Source: Flavobacterium fluvii (GTDB taxonomy: Bacteria > Bacteroidota > Bacteroidia > Flavobacteriales > Flavobacteriaceae). Taken from it: DNA of 64,000 nt. The DNA lies in NCBI RefSeq assembly GCF_900129545.1, contig NZ_FQWB01000001.1:310001-374000 (forward strand). Direction: 5' to 3'. The first letter of the stretch is position 1, and every line of letters starts with the position of its first letter. Below are positions 9,200 through 17,959 of the stretch, piece after piece. Both the position numbers and the translations under genes were made by a program. The notes beneath the pieces were generated by a model. It was given only the letters and a program-made list of their open reading frames with translations, searched no databases and had not been told where the DNA came from.

Positions 9200-9275
9200 A
9201 TTGCTGATTTTTGATTAACGATTGCTGATTTTAGATTTTTTTTCAGAACAACAGTATCGTTCATCCCCTAAATCT

Positions 9276-9352
9276 CAAGCCCAGATAGTAGTGGAAATCC
9301 TTTTCTTTTTTCTTTAAAAAGAAAAGATTGCAACGTATAGCTGGAAAAAGCT
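9276..9352 (+). ncRNA. Flavo-1-like structured element, copy A
   Basis: Contains the blocks GATAGTAGTGGAAATCCTTT, an A/T-rich hairpin (CTTTTCTTTTT with AAAAAGAAAAG) and GTATAGCTGG. The second copy at 61773-61868 has the same blocks in the same order with a different hairpin sequence. It lies between the glycosyltransferase stop and the end of a convergent lipoprotein gene. Stem covariation between copies points to a structured RNA; identity with Rfam Flavo-1 is my guess from memory. Confidence 0.55.
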
Positions 9353-9362
9353 CCTCGGAAAA

Positions 9363-9845
9363 CTACTCTACTTTCAAAATAACCGGAAGAATAAATTGGG
9401 TTTTCACGGGGATTCCCCTTTTTATGGCTGGATTTATTTTGGGAAATCCAACCAAACGTGCTTTGAGAATGCTGTCGATTTTTATGGTGTCGTAAGCGAC
9501 GGAATCTTTTGGAAACAAGGGTTCGAACATAATTCTTGAGTTGGGATAAACCGTAACTTTCACTTCTATCGTGTCTAGCTCTGGATAAAGTATCGACAAG
9601 GTGTCAACGCTCAATTTTTGCTGGATTAGCTGTGTCATGTACTCGAAAAAGCATTGTTGGCGAAGTGTTTTGTCCTCTATTTTTTCGCAACCGGCAATCG
9701 ACGGAAATTCATCGACTTCTTTCCAATTGATGGCTTTCAATTCCTTTTGCAACAATTCCTTTTCGGAAGGTACTTGCTTGTCAAAATATTGACAGGAACT
9801 AAAAAGTAGTGGCAAAAAAAATAATATTAGAGTAATTTTCCTCAT
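9363..9845 (-). CDS. Lipoprotein with TonB C-terminal-like domain
   Basis: A 160-residue protein starting at the ATG at 9845, chosen over an in-frame upstream start because MRKITLILFFLPLLFSSC then forms a clean lipoprotein signal. The last 60 residues resemble a TonB C-terminal domain: GFPKINPAIKRGIPVKTQF followed by ILPVILKVE, like the P-A-x-x-RG-x-x-V pattern of flavobacterial TonB proteins. A TonB-like tail on a lipoprotein rather than on a TM-anchored Pro-rich TonB is unusual. Residues 20-95 are helical and charged. No partner gene is adjacent; function is not known. Confidence 0.6.
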   Translation of the reverse strand: MRKITLILFFLPLLFSSCQYFDKQVPSEKELLQKELKAINWKEVDEFPSIAGCEKIEDKTLRQQCFFEYMTQLIQQKLSVDTLSILYPELDTIEVKVTVYPNSRIMFEPLFPKDSVAYDTIKIDSILKARLVGFPKINPAIKRGIPVKTQFILPVILKVE

Positions 9846-9925
9846 ATTCGTTATCGGAACAAATGCTGTTTTAATTTTGTTTAAAAGTACTGCTTTAATT
9901 TTCAAAAATACTAAAAAAATACTTT

Positions 9926-10432
9926 ATGGATTTACTGCTTCTGATTATTGGTTTTGTATTTATTGTATTGGGTATTTTCGGAAGTTTTATGCCTGTTTTG
10001 CCTGGACCTAGTTTGAGTTGGATTGGATTGGTGCTGCTCTATTTCACGAATGCCGTTCCTGCCAATTATTGGATTCTGGGAATTAGTTTCCTGATTACCT
10101 TGGCGGTTTCGGTGCTGGATTATGTCATACCTGCCAAGGGAACCCAGAAATTTGGAGGAAGTTCTTATGGTATTTGGGGAACGAACATTGGTTTGGTTGT
10201 GGGGCTTTTTGCTCCAATTCCTTTCGGATTTATTATCGGTCCATTTGTTGGTGCTTTTATTGGTGAGCTTGTTTACGACAAAAAAGACCATCGCAGGGCA
10301 TTCAAGGCTGCCACAGGTTCGTTTATAGGTTTTCTGACTTCCAGTTTCATGAAGTTTGTGCTTTGCATAATGTATTTGGGGTTGTTCTTTTGGATTGTCT
10401 GGAAATATAAAACCGACTTGTTTTTCAATTAA
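9926..10432 (+). CDS. DUF456 family membrane protein
   Basis: A 168-residue, highly hydrophobic protein with about four to five TM segments and the Gly/Pro-rich patterns of DUF456: LGIFGSFMPVLPGPSLSWIG, a GTNIGLVVGLFAPIPFG stretch and FIIGPFVGAFIGEL. The family is widespread and its function is unknown. It stands alone between a convergent-side lipoprotein gene and the LOG-family gene. Confidence 0.85.
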   Translation: MDLLLLIIGFVFIVLGIFGSFMPVLPGPSLSWIGLVLLYFTNAVPANYWILGISFLITLAVSVLDYVIPAKGTQKFGGSSYGIWGTNIGLVVGLFAPIPFGFIIGPFVGAFIGELVYDKKDHRRAFKAATGSFIGFLTSSFMKFVLCIMYLGLFFWIVWKYKTDLFFN

Positions 10433-10566
10433 CACTTTTCCGGAAAATCTACTGTTGATTTAAAACCCATATTTTCGTTCCAGTTAAAAATCCTTTCAAA
10501 ATTGGCAGAAGGTGTGCAATCTTTTCCTACCTTAGATAAATATTATCCTATTAATTGACAAATCTT

Positions 10567-11361
10567 ATGTGTGCAAAAGAAACAACCAACTTTAAGCGTT
10601 TAACACCCGAGGAATGGGAAAACGCATGGCAACAACATTGGAAAAAAGCCCAACTGGACTATGAATTGCCAATAAATAAATCCGAGGAGCATAAATTTTT
10701 AAGTGAAAAAAGGACACCTGAAAAAGAGAAGGAACGATTGGAAAGAATTACCCAAGAGTTTGAAATGGGGTTTAAAAAACTGGGGAAATTGGGCCCGGCT
10801 GTAACTATTTTTGGATCGGCAAGATTCAAGCCCGGCGAACCTTATTACGAATTGTCGAGAGAAACCGGAAAGGCTTTTGCCAAGGCCGGCTTCACGGTTC
10901 TGACCGGAGGAGGTCCCGGCGCGATGGAAGCGGCAAACCGTGGTGCAAATGAAGCTGGCGGCCCCAATTATGGACTCAATATTATATTGCCAAAAGAACA
11001 AGCACCGAATCCTTATGTAACCGAAAGTTTCGAGTTTAATTATTTCTTTATCAGAAAAGTGATGCTGGTTAAATATTCCTGTGCCTACATCGTTATGCCG
11101 GGTGGATTGGGTACTTTGGACGAATTGTTTGAGGCAGCCACATTAATCCAATGCAACAAGATTGGACCATTTCCCCTTATTTTGGTTGGTGGAAAATTCT
11201 GGAAAGGATTGCGTGATTTTGTGGCTTTTATGGCAGAAGAGGGTGTTTTTTCTCCCGAAGAAATTGGATTTTCCAGAATTGTTGAAACCCCGGAAGAAGC
11301 CATAGAAATGGTATTGGCAGGATTGCCGCAAGATTTTAAAGAATCCTTGAATCCGCTATAG
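10567..11361 (+). CDS. LOG family (TIGR00730) Rossmann-fold protein
   Basis: A 264-residue protein. The start is placed at ATG 10567 (MCAKETTNFKRL) rather than at a TTG four codons upstream. The core has the LOG signatures GGGPGAMEAANRGA (nucleotide site, PGGxGTxxE partner) and VMPGGLGTLDELFEA. LOG/PpnN proteins hydrolyse the N-glycosidic bond of nucleoside 5'-monophosphates, releasing ribose 5-phosphate and a base or cytokinin. The 75-residue charged N-terminal extension fits the longer bacterial type. Substrate cannot be told from sequence. It is followed within 50 bases by the beta-CASP nuclease, so cotranscription is possible. Confidence 0.88.
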   Translation: MCAKETTNFKRLTPEEWENAWQQHWKKAQLDYELPINKSEEHKFLSEKRTPEKEKERLERITQEFEMGFKKLGKLGPAVTIFGSARFKPGEPYYELSRETGKAFAKAGFTVLTGGGPGAMEAANRGANEAGGPNYGLNIILPKEQAPNPYVTESFEFNYFFIRKVMLVKYSCAYIVMPGGLGTLDELFEAATLIQCNKIGPFPLILVGGKFWKGLRDFVAFMAEEGVFSPEEIGFSRIVETPEEAIEMVLAGLPQDFKESLNPL

Positions 11362-11409
11362 CAAGTTTAAAAAAAAATGTATCCAAAACATAAGTCTAAA
11401 AAAACATAA

Positions 11410-12804
11410 ATGGAAATAAAAGTATTAGGAGCAGCTGGAGGTGAAGTAACAGGCTCGTCTTATCTGATTAAAACAGACAAAGCAACCGTGTTGGTAGATG
11501 CAGGAATGTTTCAAGGAGGAAAAGAATCAGAAGCAAAAAACAAACTACCGGAAGGTGCCACCCCCAGTAAAATAGACGCCTTGCTGCTTACACATGGACA
11601 TTTGGATCATACGGGACGAGTACCTTTGTTAATCAAGTATGGCTATAATAGTCCAATTTACAGCACGGAAGAAACCTTGAAACTGGCACAAATTATCTTG
11701 CAGGATTCTGCCAGATTGCAAGTGGCCGATGCGATGCGAAAAAACAGAAAACAATGGAAAGAAGGACAGCCCATTGCAGAACCGCTCTACAATACCGAGC
11801 ATGTGGAGTATATGAAAGAACTTGGTCGAGCAGTTGAATACAATACACCTATTGAAGTTGCCGAAGGAATTACCGCCAAATGGATTGAAGCAGGTCATAT
11901 GTTGGGTTCTGGCAGTATTGAAGTAACTGTTACCGAAAATGACAAAACAAAAACTATTGTTTTTTCGGGTGATTTAGGACCACTTACCTTGCCGTTGTTA
12001 AAACCTTTTGATCATTTTAATCATGCCGATTTGGTTTTCTTGGAATCTACTTATGGAGATCGAGACCATAAATCCTTTGAAGACACGATGGTGGAGTTCG
12101 AGAATATCATTGTTGAAGCGCAAAAATCAGGGGCAAAAATATTGGTGCCTACATTTGCCATTGGTCGAGCACAACAAATCATTTATCATTTAGCCGAGCT
12201 TTTTCATCTTGGCAAGGTGCCTCCGTTTCCTATTTATCTGGATAGTCCAATGGCCATAAAAGCTTTGACTATTTATAGAGATCACCAGGACTTGTTGGAC
12301 GAGGAATTTCAAGAATTAAAACGTAGAGGTGCTTTCCCTTTGAATGCGGAATATTTCATTCCTTGCACCTCATTGGAGGAATCCAAAAAGATTAACGAGG
12401 TGCAAGGGCCTTGCTTGATTTTGGCTGGTGCCGGAATGTGCAATGGCGGTCGAATCATGCATCATTTATACCACAATATCGAAAATCCGAATACCCATGT
12501 GTTAATTGTTGGCTACCAATCCTATGCTTCCTTGGGAAGAAAATTAGTCGAAAAACAAGCCGTGATACGAATTTTTGGAGAAGAGAAAAGACTTCGAGCA
12601 CATGTACATACCTTGAGTGGTTTCAGTGCGCATGCTGGACAAACCGATTTGTTGAATTGGTTTTCTTATTTGGCTCCTTCCAAACCCAAAGTTGTCCTTA
12701 CCCACGGTGAAGACATGCAAAGAGAAACCTTGGCTTCCCTTATCAAAAAAAATCATGAAATTGATTCCATTCTGCCAGAAATTGGAGATATAATAGAGTT
12801 ATAA
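11410..12804 (+). CDS. MBL-fold beta-CASP RNase (CPSF/YsgK type)
   Basis: A 464-residue metallo-beta-lactamase-fold protein with the metal motif LLTHGHLDHTGR (HxHxDH), the later ligands GHMLGSGS and FSGDLG, the beta-CASP block FLESTYGDRDHKSF, and C-terminal FSAHAGQ and LTHGE (RMMBL domain). Such bacterial CPSF-73 homologues are zinc-dependent ribonucleases with endonucleolytic, sometimes exonucleolytic, activity. Length is normal for the family. It closes with a bidirectional terminator shared with the convergent HMA lipoprotein. Confidence 0.88.
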   Translation: MEIKVLGAAGGEVTGSSYLIKTDKATVLVDAGMFQGGKESEAKNKLPEGATPSKIDALLLTHGHLDHTGRVPLLIKYGYNSPIYSTEETLKLAQIILQDSARLQVADAMRKNRKQWKEGQPIAEPLYNTEHVEYMKELGRAVEYNTPIEVAEGITAKWIEAGHMLGSGSIEVTVTENDKTKTIVFSGDLGPLTLPLLKPFDHFNHADLVFLESTYGDRDHKSFEDTMVEFENIIVEAQKSGAKILVPTFAIGRAQQIIYHLAELFHLGKVPPFPIYLDSPMAIKALTIYRDHQDLLDEEFQELKRRGAFPLNAEYFIPCTSLEESKKINEVQGPCLILAGAGMCNGGRIMHHLYHNIENPNTHVLIVGYQSYASLGRKLVEKQAVIRIFGEEKRLRAHVHTLSGFSAHAGQTDLLNWFSYLAPSKPKVVLTHGEDMQRETLASLIKKNHEIDSILPEIGDIIEL

Positions 12805-12821
12805 TCTTCATTATTTTCCAC

Positions 12822-12853
12822 AAAAAAAGTTTCTCGTTTGAGAAACTTTTTTT
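12822..12853. terminator. Bidirectional terminator between convergent genes
   Basis: A 14-bp stem (AAAAAAAGTTTCTC at 12822-12835) with a 4-base loop and its complement at 12840-12853 gives a T tract on either strand. Confidence 0.9.
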
Positions 12854-12882
12854 GTTTTAGAAATTGGAGAATGCAAATTTCT

Positions 12883-13257
12883 TTACTTCATGTTCGAAAC
12901 CTTGTATGTTTTTCCGTCGGCAGTTGCTTCAACGACTTTAGTCAGTTTTTCTGGACTTAACATGGTTTTGTCGAAAGATACCGTCGCCAATTCTTTGTCA
13001 AAATCTACCGTCGCAGTTTGGACTCCATCAAGTCCATTGAGTTCTTCCTGAATTGTTTTGGCACAACCAATGGCGCAGGTCATTCCTTTTATGGTAAAAC
13101 TTGCCGTTTGCAAATTTGCTGCGGCAATTTCCTTTTTCACTTTTGGAGTACTGTTTTCAGTCGTTGCATCTGAAACATTTTCATCTATCTTGTGTTTACA
13201 ACCCACAAACAAAAGGGCTGCAAGCGTTATTGTCAATATTGATTTTAAAAAATTCAT
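12883..13257 (-). CDS. Heavy-metal-associated (HMA) domain lipoprotein
   Basis: A 124-residue lipoprotein: lipobox ending in Cys20 (ALLFVGC), a short acidic linker, then one HMA ferredoxin-like domain (about 52-120) with GMTCAIGCAKTIQ. The metal-binding cysteines are Cys61 and Cys65, so the spacing is CxxxC instead of the classic CxxC, a variant I associate with flavobacterial HMA proteins. It is likely a periplasmic or outer-membrane copper/heavy-metal chaperone. It is a single gene with a TAnnTTTG box at 13301-13308 on the same strand. No P-type ATPase or regulator is adjacent. Confidence 0.85.
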   Translation of the reverse strand: MNFLKSILTITLAALLFVGCKHKIDENVSDATTENSTPKVKKEIAAANLQTASFTIKGMTCAIGCAKTIQEELNGLDGVQTATVDFDKELATVSFDKTMLSPEKLTKVVEATADGKTYKVSNMK

Positions 13258-13300
13258 TATTATTGGGGTTTTAATAGTTTAATTATCTTGTTATTGAGGA

Positions 13301-13308
13301 CAAAATTA
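13301..13308 (-). promoter_or_regulatory. -7 box (TAATTTTG) for the HMA lipoprotein
   Basis: Reverse complement of CAAAATTA; 44 bases upstream of the start codon. No good -33 TTG is seen. Confidence 0.5.
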
Positions 13309-13367
13309 ACGAAAAAAAGCACTGTTAATTCATAAAATAATTACAATTTTGAGCCAAAATTTAGTTT

Positions 13368-14237
13368 ATGGATTCGAAACGACTGAAATGGATTTATTTG
13401 ATAACTCTGGCACTCATTTGGGGCAGTTCATTTATCCTGATAAAGAAAGGTTTAGTCGGCTTGACGCCAATGCAACTCGGGTCATTGAGAATTCTATTCG
13501 CCGCCATTTTCCTGTTGTTGATAGGATTTAAAAGTTTGGCAAAAATCCCTCGTGTTCAATGGAAATACATAGCCTTGACTGCAACTTTGGGCACATTTGT
13601 TCCAGCCTATCTTTTTGCGATTGCACAAACCCAAATCGATAGTTCCGTAAGCTCCATCCTGAATTCCTTGACACCGTTAAACACCTTGATTTTTGGAATT
13701 TTGGCTTTTGGATTGAGTTTCCGAAGATCTCAAATTTTTGGAGTGGTCATTGGGTTGATAGGAACTTTTTTGTTAATAATAAATGGTGCTTTGCATCATC
13801 CCGAGCAAAATTACTATTACGCGATTCTGGTTTTGATAGCTTCTTTTTGTTATGCAATTAATGTCAATTTAATCAAGAAGTATTTGTCGGATTTGAGTCC
13901 GTTGAGTATCTCGACGGGTAATTTTTTGATACTGCTTTTGCCTGCTCTCCTGGTTTTGTTTTTCTCTGGCTTTTTTGAGGTAATTCACGTTGAAAGTGTT
14001 CAGCATTCGGTTTCGTTTGTCCTGATTTTGGGCGTGATGGGAACTGGAATTGCCAATATTATTTTCTTCAAGAACATCCAAATTTCTTCGCCTGTTTTTG
14101 CCACTTCGGTAACCTATTTGATTCCTGTCGTGGCCTTTGGTTGGGGACTATTGGATAACGAAATGCTGACGCCGGTCCAGTTCCTGGGTGCTTTCATCAT
14201 TTTGTTTGGAGTTTATTTGTCGGCAAAGAAAGAGTAG
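13368..14237 (+). CDS. EamA/DMT-family transporter
   Basis: A 289-residue protein with ten predicted TM segments and two EamA repeats (about 8-140 and 150-288). Diagnostic segments are ITLALIWGSSFILIKKGL and the second-repeat FKNIQISSPVFATSVTYLIP. DMT transporters export or exchange amino acids, nucleotides or other metabolites; substrate is not predictable here. It stands alone, divergent from the HMA lipoprotein, and ends in a hairpin terminator shared with the convergent M16 operon. Confidence 0.9.
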   Translation: MDSKRLKWIYLITLALIWGSSFILIKKGLVGLTPMQLGSLRILFAAIFLLLIGFKSLAKIPRVQWKYIALTATLGTFVPAYLFAIAQTQIDSSVSSILNSLTPLNTLIFGILAFGLSFRRSQIFGVVIGLIGTFLLIINGALHHPEQNYYYAILVLIASFCYAINVNLIKKYLSDLSPLSISTGNFLILLLPALLVLFFSGFFEVIHVESVQHSVSFVLILGVMGTGIANIIFFKNIQISSPVFATSVTYLIPVVAFGWGLLDNEMLTPVQFLGAFIILFGVYLSAKKE

Positions 14238-14255
14238 TCAATTTATAGAAAAAAC

Positions 14256-14290
14256 AACAAAGGCTGTCCCAAAAAGACAGCCTTTGTTTA
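14256..14290. terminator. Terminator between EamA gene and M16 operon
   Basis: An 11-bp stem, CAAAGGCTGTC at 14258-14268 with GACAGCCTTTG at 14276-14286. It can serve both convergent units. Confidence 0.8.
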
Positions 14291-14306
14291 TTGATTCAAT
14301 ATTTAT

Positions 14307-16355
14307 TTATTGGAAATCAGCATCGGTAACACCTTCGTTGATTTTCACGTCCGACATTTTTATGTCCAATTCAAAACCTACATTTTGGATAATATTGAAA
14401 GGAATTTTAACCCCTTTCACGGCTCTGTAATCTCCGTAATTGGTGGTTTGTGTCATTGTTTTTCCAGCTTGCTCCATTGTTTTTGATTCGGCAACTTTGA
14501 GCCCGGATTTTGTATCGTAATACTTGGTGGTTTTGCCATTTTGCACCGCATAAGCTTCACTTCCGTTGATGGATTCAATGCCTGTCAGCACAATTCCCGT
14601 TTTCTTGGCCAATTGCACTTCTTCAAAAGGAATGGCACTGGCTTTCATTTCGGCTAAATCGTTGCCTTCAATGTTTTTTCTTTGTCCTTGTTGTACCACA
14701 TAAGCGCCTTTTTCGTTGACTACTTGTTTCATCAAACTCATCGGTCCCATGGCTATTTCCACCATCAATTTGCCTTTGCTGTCCATTTTATTGGTAAAGG
14801 TCAAAGGTGATGGCGCTTGTGGAATGGTTGTAGAACCCAGCATTGAAATCGTTTTTACCGTTGCTATCGCTTTCTCGCCACCAATTGCCTTGATGTAATT
14901 GTCCAAAACAATTTTAGCAGTTACGCCAGCTGGAACCTCTTTTTTGAGAACTGGTTTTTCTACAGGATTGCCGTATTTATCAAAATAAAATATCGGGATT
15001 TTTAAACTTTCCAAACCTGGAATCACTTCGGCACCTTTTCCGGCAATCACGATTCTGGTGTTGTCAACCAGAAAATACTTATTGGCGGCAAGCTGCACTT
15101 GCTCAGGAGTTACGGCATTTATATTTTTTATATAGTTTTCATAAAAATCTTCGGGAAGATCTTCTGTTTCAATGTTCAAGGCATATCGAGCCACGGATTG
15201 AGGCTTCTCAACTTGCATTACAAAACGGCCAATGTAACGAGCTTTGACATTTGTAAGAGCTTCTTCGCTTACTTTTTCAGTTCTAATTTTTTTAATTTCC
15301 TTTATGAATTCCACAACGGCACTGTCAGTAACCATATTTCTAACTGCCGCTGTTGATTTTAGTTTTGAATCATATTTACTAGATCCAATTTCAGCATATG
15401 CGCCATAAGTCCAGGCATGTTTTTCTCTTAAATTCATAAATAAATAACTCTCAGAGCCACCACCTAGAATATAAGCTGCAATAACTGCCGGGAAAAAATC
15501 AGGATCGCTCATTTTTAATTTTACTGTATTGACCAATAAAATTTCCGATTGTACTGCATTCGGCATGTCTACAAAATTAATTTGTGTGAAGGCAACATTT
15601 TCTGGAGCAGGATAGGTTAACTTGGGGGCACTTCTTTTTTCCCATTTGCCAAATAGTTTTTCAACAACGGATTTTATTTTTTTGTACTTTACATCGCCAA
15701 TGATTACCAAATAGGCATTTTCCGGAACAAAATAATTTTGATAATTGGCTTGAACATCGGCAAGTGAGACGTTTTTCAACGTTTCTTCTGTTACAAATTC
15801 ACCTGATGGGTGTTTTTTTCCAAAGGCTAAAGCATCAGTGACCCTATTGGAAATTGTAGTGACGCTCTTCTCTTGTGTCTTGAGACCTTCAAGCATTTTG
15901 GCCTTTTCTTTGTCGAATTCTACTTGGGTAAAGTTCGGATTCAAGGCACCATCGGCCATCAATTCGAGAATTCGATTGGCATATTTAGAAAGGGAATTGG
16001 CACTAGCGCCACTTGAACTAAAGTTGACATCCGCACCTAAAAATTCTATCTCTTCATTAAAAGGGTCTTTTGCTATTTTTTTAGACCCATTTCCTATTAA
16101 ACTGCTGGTCAAATCGTCAACGCCTTTTATTTTTCCTTCAGCATAAGGGGCATTGTCCAGAGTAAGATTATAGGTTACTCGGGGTAACTTATGGTCTTCT
16201 ACAATCATCACTTTCAATCCATTTGCCAGAACAAAGGTTTGCGGCTTCTTGATGTTGACCACTGGAGCTTTTCCAGGTTTTGGTTGCGGACGGTCTTGTG
16301 CTTGCATAAATCCAGTTAAGAACAAAATGAATACTACTATACTTGTTTTTTTCAT
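14307..16355 (-). CDS. M16 family peptidase-like subunit (inactive) with extra C-terminal beta domain
   Basis: A 682-residue secreted protein (signal MKKTSIVVFILFLTGFMQAQ). Residues about 35-440 form the two M16 halves, but where the HxxEH zinc motif should be the sequence reads KGVDDLTSSLIGNGS, so it has no zinc ligands and cannot be a catalytic M16 by itself. Residues about 470-682 form a beta-rich LolA/LppX-like domain (YIKAIGGEKAIATVKTISM, then repeated short strands), not part of a standard M16 subunit. It starts 11 bases after the stop of the active M16 gene, so the two are an operon and probably a heterodimer, like bacterial and mitochondrial M16B pairs. Confidence 0.86.
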   Translation of the reverse strand: MKKTSIVVFILFLTGFMQAQDRPQPKPGKAPVVNIKKPQTFVLANGLKVMIVEDHKLPRVTYNLTLDNAPYAEGKIKGVDDLTSSLIGNGSKKIAKDPFNEEIEFLGADVNFSSSGASANSLSKYANRILELMADGALNPNFTQVEFDKEKAKMLEGLKTQEKSVTTISNRVTDALAFGKKHPSGEFVTEETLKNVSLADVQANYQNYFVPENAYLVIIGDVKYKKIKSVVEKLFGKWEKRSAPKLTYPAPENVAFTQINFVDMPNAVQSEILLVNTVKLKMSDPDFFPAVIAAYILGGGSESYLFMNLREKHAWTYGAYAEIGSSKYDSKLKSTAAVRNMVTDSAVVEFIKEIKKIRTEKVSEEALTNVKARYIGRFVMQVEKPQSVARYALNIETEDLPEDFYENYIKNINAVTPEQVQLAANKYFLVDNTRIVIAGKGAEVIPGLESLKIPIFYFDKYGNPVEKPVLKKEVPAGVTAKIVLDNYIKAIGGEKAIATVKTISMLGSTTIPQAPSPLTFTNKMDSKGKLMVEIAMGPMSLMKQVVNEKGAYVVQQGQRKNIEGNDLAEMKASAIPFEEVQLAKKTGIVLTGIESINGSEAYAVQNGKTTKYYDTKSGLKVAESKTMEQAGKTMTQTTNYGDYRAVKGVKIPFNIIQNVGFELDIKMSDVKINEGVTDADFQ

Positions 16356-16366
16356 GATACGATGTC

Positions 16367-17692
16367 TTAGTTTTGAGCTTTTTCAGTTGAAGGAACATAG
16401 TCCAAAATCAATCTTTGATTAGGATTCAAGTATTTTTTGGCAACCTCCCTAATTTCTTCTCGTGTAATGGAGTGGTATAATTCAATCTCGTTGTTGATTA
16501 AATTGATGTCGCCATAAAGAAGATGGTACGTTGCCAAGTTTTCGGCTATTCCTTCTAAGTTAGAATTCGCATTTACAAATCGATTTTCGAAAGTGTTTTG
16601 CAATTTTTGATAGTCTTTTTCGGAAATCAATTCGGTTTGAATTTTCACGACTTCTTCATCAATTTCTTTCTGTAAATCTGCCAAAGTGAAATTCCCCATA
16701 GGCAAACCATATATAATGTACATTCCGTAGTCTTCTTGGTTAAAGCCAAAAGCCCCAATTTCCAATGCCATTTTCTTCTCGTCTACTATTTTCTTGTAAA
16801 GTTTTGAACTTTTTCCTCCACTTAAATAGGAAGAAATTAAATCCAAAACACGGGCATCCCTTGTTTTCATCGATGGAGTTCTATAAGAAGTTACAATTGC
16901 AGGAATTTGGATATTTGGATCTTGATAGGTTGCTTTTATGGTTTGTGTTATTGGTTCCTCTACAAAAGTCTGTTTTTTCAATTCCTCTCCTCTTTTGATA
17001 GCACCAAAATATTTCTGTACCCATTCTTTCGTCTGGGCAATGTCAATCTGGCCTGCAACTACTAAAACAGCATTGTTTGGGGTGTAGAATTTTTTGTTGA
17101 AAGCCTGAAATTCTTCCAAGGTGGCAGCATCTAAATGTGCCATCGAACCAATGGGCATCCAACGATAGGGATGGTTTTTGAACATATTTTCTTTTACGGC
17201 CGTTAAAAAATTTCCGTAAGGTTGATTATCCATACGCATTCTTTTTTCTTCTTTTACAACTTCGTTTTGCGTATCAACACCAATTTGGTTGATAACAGGA
17301 TGTAGCATTCTTTCAGATTCCATCCAAAGTCCCAATTCCAGATTATTCGAAGGAAATACTTCATAATAATAAGTACGGTCATCTGATGTGTTGGCGTTGT
17401 TCACCCCACCGTTTGAAGAGACAATCTTGAACCATTCGCCTCGTTTGATATTTTCGGTTCCTTCGAACAATAAATGCTCGAAAAAGTGGGCAAAACCAGT
17501 CCTTTCCGGATTTTCGTCTTTTGCCCCCACGTGGTACATTACCGAGGTAACGACTACTGGAGCAGAAGAATCGTTGTGTAAAATTACGTGTAACCCATTA
17601 TCTAAAGTGTATTCTTCGAAATCCACTTTCTGGGCAGAAGCAATTCCTCCAAGCAAAAGTGCAGCACTTAACGCCATTATTGATTTTTTCAT
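16367..17692 (-). CDS. M16 family zinc metallopeptidase, catalytic subunit
   Basis: A 441-residue protein with signal peptide MKKSIMALSAALLLGGIASAQ. The inverted zinc motif HFFEH is at residues 69-73, with the third ligand near Glu149 (EVVKEEKRMRMDN), and M16 landmarks FEGTENIKRGEW and NGGVNNANTSDDRTYY. It is the active member of the pair with the downstream zinc-less subunit. A TAnnTTTG-type box (17747-17754, minus strand) lies 55 bases upstream. Probable role: periplasmic breakdown of small proteins or peptides. Confidence 0.93.
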   Translation of the reverse strand: MKKSIMALSAALLLGGIASAQKVDFEEYTLDNGLHVILHNDSSAPVVVTSVMYHVGAKDENPERTGFAHFFEHLLFEGTENIKRGEWFKIVSSNGGVNNANTSDDRTYYYEVFPSNNLELGLWMESERMLHPVINQIGVDTQNEVVKEEKRMRMDNQPYGNFLTAVKENMFKNHPYRWMPIGSMAHLDAATLEEFQAFNKKFYTPNNAVLVVAGQIDIAQTKEWVQKYFGAIKRGEELKKQTFVEEPITQTIKATYQDPNIQIPAIVTSYRTPSMKTRDARVLDLISSYLSGGKSSKLYKKIVDEKKMALEIGAFGFNQEDYGMYIIYGLPMGNFTLADLQKEIDEEVVKIQTELISEKDYQKLQNTFENRFVNANSNLEGIAENLATYHLLYGDINLINNEIELYHSITREEIREVAKKYLNPNQRLILDYVPSTEKAQN

Positions 17693-17746
17693 AAGGATTA
17701 ATAAATTTATTTACAGTTGGTAAGACAATGCCTATTATTGTTACAT

Positions 17747-17754
17747 CAAAAATA
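17747..17754 (-). promoter_or_regulatory. -7 box (TATTTTTG) for the M16 operon
   Basis: Matches TAnnTTTG on the minus strand, 55 bases from the start codon; no clear -33 element at normal spacing. Confidence 0.5.
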
Positions 17755-17899
17755 TCTTATTTTTGATGATGAAAGGTTAATCGTTTCAACTTTGTTGAAA
17801 ATTTAACAATTTTACACCCGTAATATTACTTTAAAATCATTGCAAAAGTCTTCAAAAGCAAGTCTTTACCTAAAGAAACTATTTTTTTGGCGGAACTAA

Positions 17900-17929
17900 T
17901 TGCAGGATAAATATTTAATTGTATATTTG
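17900..17929 (+). promoter_or_regulatory. Promoter of rplU-rpmA (TTG-N19-TATATTTG)
   Basis: TTG at 17900-17902 and TATATTTG at 17922-17929, with a 19-base spacer. This matches the Flavobacterium consensus; the start codon is 30 bases downstream. Confidence 0.8.
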
Positions 17930-17959
17930 CAACCTTAAAAATTTATAAAACAATTTGTT

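Noticed and set aside
9932..10435. Minus-strand ORF (167 aa) over the DUF456 gene
   Set aside because: Antisense to a TM protein with clear family features; Asn/Gln-rich composition is a typical shadow.
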